The notes under the pieces were generated by a model. That model was not told where the DNA came from and did not search any database. It worked only from the letters and a program-made list of their open reading frames with translations. Positions 5,105 through 5,913 of a stretch of 5,913 nt of DNA are shown piece after piece. The translations under genes and the position numbers were made by a program. Each line of letters starts with the position of its first letter. Within the stretch, counting starts at the first letter, position 1. Source of the stretch: an archaeon (GTDB lineage Archaea; Nanobdellota; Nanobdellia; Woesearchaeales; WJKL01); the NCBI GenBank assembly GCA_020056025.1, contig JAGVIO010000215.1:1-5913 (forward strand), read 5' to 3'.

Positions 5105-5218
5105 GTTAATTCATTTTTCTGTTCCACCATCTACCCAGCCAACATCTGCTTTATGAGCAATCTTTTGGCTGGCTATGAAAAGAAATTCTTTATCTTTGCC
5201 TGATTTAAAGCCTATTCC

Positions 5219-5386
5219 TTATTTGTTTTCTTCTTTCATATACGGCATGCCGAAGTAGACAAACAGTGCGCTTGCTCCTATTATTGCCCAGAAAGCAAAT
5301 GCATTTATTATTTTTGTAGAAAATAAGATTATGTTTGCTATCAGCAAAATAATGAAGAATACTGAGAATATTTTGATGCTTTTCAT
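5219..5386 (-). CDS. Small two-span membrane protein, unknown
   Basis: I do not recognise this 55-residue protein. After a basic MKSIK start it has one hydrophobic span at about residues 6-22, a short polar turn with STK (23-25), a second span at about 28-46, and a charged tail KEENK. The helical hairpin with Lys-rich ends suggests both termini are cytosolic. Its ATG (5386-5384) follows directly on the TAG stop of the winged-helix gene (5389-5387), with no spacer, and no good ribosome-binding site precedes it, so translation probably depends on termination/reinitiation. A DNA-binding protein coupled to a small membrane protein suggests shared regulation, for example a membrane-stress or transport accessory, but nothing in the sequence identifies the job. 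In the same frame, reading continues after TAA with only two stops to 5030, which may be decayed coding sequence or chance. Confidence 0.65.
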   Translation of the reverse strand: MKSIKIFSVFFIILLIANIILFSTKIINAFAFWAIIGASALFVYFGMPYMKEENK

Positions 5387-5581
5387 CTATCTTTTATATT
5401 TGTACTGGAACTGGTTTCTGTGGCCTGATTCCTTATATTGCACAGCCCTGCTCTCCCTTAACTTTCTCAGGCAGTTTGTGACAGAGCCGATTGACACGTC
5501 AAGCCCGTCGCTGATGTCTTTTGAAGTGAACCACTTGATCTTATTGTCCCTTAAAAAATCATAGATTTCCTGTTGTCCCAT
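5387..5581 (-). CDS. Winged-helix DNA-binding protein
   Basis: A 64-residue single-domain winged helix-turn-helix protein, a likely transcription regulator acting in the cytoplasm. Helix 1 is QEIYDFLRDN (4-13), followed by FTSKDISDGLDV (18-29) and the recognition helix SIGSVTNCLRKLRESRAV (30-47). A basic wing strand, YKESGHRNQFQYKYKR (49-64), ends the protein. The pattern (short helix, FTSK-DI, SIGSVT, LRKL) is familiar from small MarR/ArsR-like archaeal wHTH proteins; no effector or metal-binding residues are seen apart from a single Cys (38) within the recognition helix. ATG 5581 lies about 29 bp after a TATA element, predicting a leaderless mRNA. Its stop touches the start of the membrane-protein gene. 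The palindromic TATA box suggests possible autoregulation; this is inference. Confidence 0.82.
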   Translation of the reverse strand: MGQQEIYDFLRDNKIKWFTSKDISDGLDVSIGSVTNCLRKLRESRAVQYKESGHRNQFQYKYKR

Positions 5582-5604
5582 TTCAAAATTTAGAAATAAC
5601 TACT

Positions 5605-5616
5605 CATTTATAAATG
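5605..5616 (-). promoter_or_regulatory. Palindromic TATA promoter of the wHTH gene
   Basis: CATTTATAAATG is a perfect 12-bp palindrome containing the TATA core TTTATAAA, centred 29-30 bp before ATG 5581. Transcription should start within about 4 nt of the ATG. The symmetry means it could also bind a dimeric regulator that would block TBP directly; the winged-helix product itself is the obvious candidate. Confidence 0.55.
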
Positions 5617-5633
5617 TTAGTATTTTCGCACAG

Positions 5634-5647
5634 AAAGGCTTATATAC
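5634..5647 (+). promoter_or_regulatory. Orphan plus-strand TATA promoter
   Basis: AAAGGC followed by TTATATAC (BRE-like purines, then TATA 5640-5646) is among the best promoter matches in the window and points right, divergent from the winged-helix gene. The predicted start is 5667-5669, exactly where a GTG codon (5668) opens a 10-codon frame. No normal-sized gene follows within the window, so it may drive a small RNA, tiny ORFs, or an antisense transcript of the last gene. Confidence 0.5.
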
Positions 5648-5699
5648 CATAGAATTCGTGTATAACAGTGGCGATTTTAAGGCAAGAAATTGCATTTTG

Positions 5700-5786
5700 A
5701 TGTCTTCTGAAACAGATAAAGAAAATTTAAGAATAAATGCAAATCTAAGAAAAATTTATCAATTTATCTTTTCAGGATTTGCATAG
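5700..5786 (+). CDS. Doubtful 28-residue ORF behind the orphan promoter
   Basis: A 10-codon frame starting at GTG 5668, the predicted transcription start, ends in TGA at 5698-5700. That stop overlaps the ATG (5700-5702) of this 28-codon frame in the TGATG arrangement typical of coupled genes. The peptide starts MSSETDKENLRINANL and ends in a hydrophobic YQFIFSGFA; it has no recognisable family. Its last 9 codons and stop overlap the 3' end of the minus-strand gene and the hairpin there. The promoter and overlap are suggestive, but at this length chance is a fair explanation. Confidence 0.2.
   Translation: MSSETDKENLRINANLRKIYQFIFSGFA
5737..5784 (-). terminator. Long hairpin around the stop of the last gene
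   Basis: The 9-nt arms ATGCAAATC (5737-5745) and GATTTGCAT (5776-5784) are perfectly complementary. Inside them, AAGA/TCTT and AAATT/AATTT extend the stem to about 18 bp in three segments, with the TGA stop (5761-5759) in the apical loop. On the minus strand the hairpin is followed by the T-rich run TTATTCTTAAATTTTC. It is a plausible terminator or mRNA 3'-end protector. Confidence 0.5.
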
Positions 5787-5913
5787 CCTTCTGTCCTGTT
5801 TATGCATATTTCCTTTATTTGGATGTAATGCATCTTTTCGCAGATGCTCTGGTTCTTCAGCGCAACAGCAAGTTTTTTGTAGCAGAGATCCCTGTTTGTC
5901 ATGAAATCAATGT
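5759..5913 (-). CDS. Partial C-terminus, cysteine-patterned protein
   Basis: Only the last 50 residues are in the window; the 5' end lies beyond 5913. The frame is open from the window edge to TGA 5761-5759, and its codons resemble those of the neighbouring genes. The peptide includes NRDLCYKKLAVALKNQSICE, then KMHYIQIKEICINRT, and ends in GYANPEKIN. Cysteines at local positions 10, 24 and 36 sit in similar helical settings (D-L-C-Y, S-I-C-E, E-I-C-I). This is a pattern I associate with repeat-rich archaeal secreted or lipoprotein families with short helical Cys repeats. No function can be assigned. The long hairpin around the stop codon is its likely terminator. Confidence 0.7.
   Translation of the reverse strand, partial: IDFMTNRDLCYKKLAVALKNQSICEKMHYIQIKEICINRTEGYANPEKIN

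Noticed and set aside
5044..5109. 21-codon hydrophobic plus-strand ORF (MLLMETLLLALILLQDECG)
   Set aside because: No promoter or ribosome-binding site in this direction; it runs across the GC-rich stem and the polX promoter, so chance is likelier.
5331..5564. 77-codon plus-strand frame across the winged-helix gene
   Set aside because: It lies opposite a recognisable winged-helix domain and the start of the membrane protein, without its own promoter.
1..5913. CRISPR array, insertion sequence or attachment site
   Set aside because: No regularly spaced direct repeats, no transposase or integrase motifs and no terminal repeats or target duplications were found.

Overview
The window is archaeal. 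It carries ribosomal protein S6e, the gamma subunit of archaeal/eukaryotic initiation factor 2, TATA-box promoters about 29-30 bp upstream of several start codons (leaderless mRNAs), and internal operon genes preceded by GGTGA/GTGAT ribosome-binding sites. Gene sizes are small, base composition is moderately AT-rich, and several short membrane or surface proteins are unfamiliar. I infer a DPANN-type (Woesearchaeota/Pacearchaeota-like) genome, probably metagenomic, but no single marker here proves the phylum.

Layout. Positions 1-230 hold no convincing gene: only the possible tail of an upstream gene, an AT-rich terminator-like hairpin (114-145) and an inverted repeat (179-196). A promoter at 232-248 then drives a tight plus-strand translation operon: S6e (314-697), a 57-residue single-span membrane protein (699-872), aIF2-gamma (877-2106) and a SPOUT methyltransferase of the Sfm1/DUF431 family (2117-2677). 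Stop and start codons in this block are 1 to 10 nt apart or interlocked, which suggests translational coupling. A separate leaderless gene follows, encoding a stand-alone Imm5-like putative immunity protein (2739-3269).

The rest is mainly on the minus strand. A secreted lipoprotein (3344-3949) is convergent with the Imm5-like gene. Next is a family X DNA polymerase without the usual C-terminal PHP nuclease domain (4046-5002), followed downstream by a hairpin/T-tract terminator (3991-4028). Further upstream is a two-gene unit: a winged-helix DNA-binding protein (5387-5581), whose TAG stop directly abuts the ATG of a 55-residue two-span membrane protein (5219-5386). The window ends inside the 3' end of a cysteine-patterned minus-strand gene (5759-5913).

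Non-coding signals stand out between 5030 and 5790. They are a GC-rich stem (5068-5104), a perfectly palindromic TATA element for the winged-helix gene (5605-5616), an orphan plus-strand promoter at 5634-5647 that fires towards the 3' end of the last gene, and a long hairpin centred on that gene's stop codon (5737-5784).

Functionally, the first block is translation machinery with a ribosome-modifying candidate enzyme. The polymerase belongs to base-excision/gap repair. The Imm5-like protein, lipoprotein and winged-helix/membrane pair look like accessory functions. No CRISPR array, tRNA, rRNA, insertion sequence or complete mobile element was seen.
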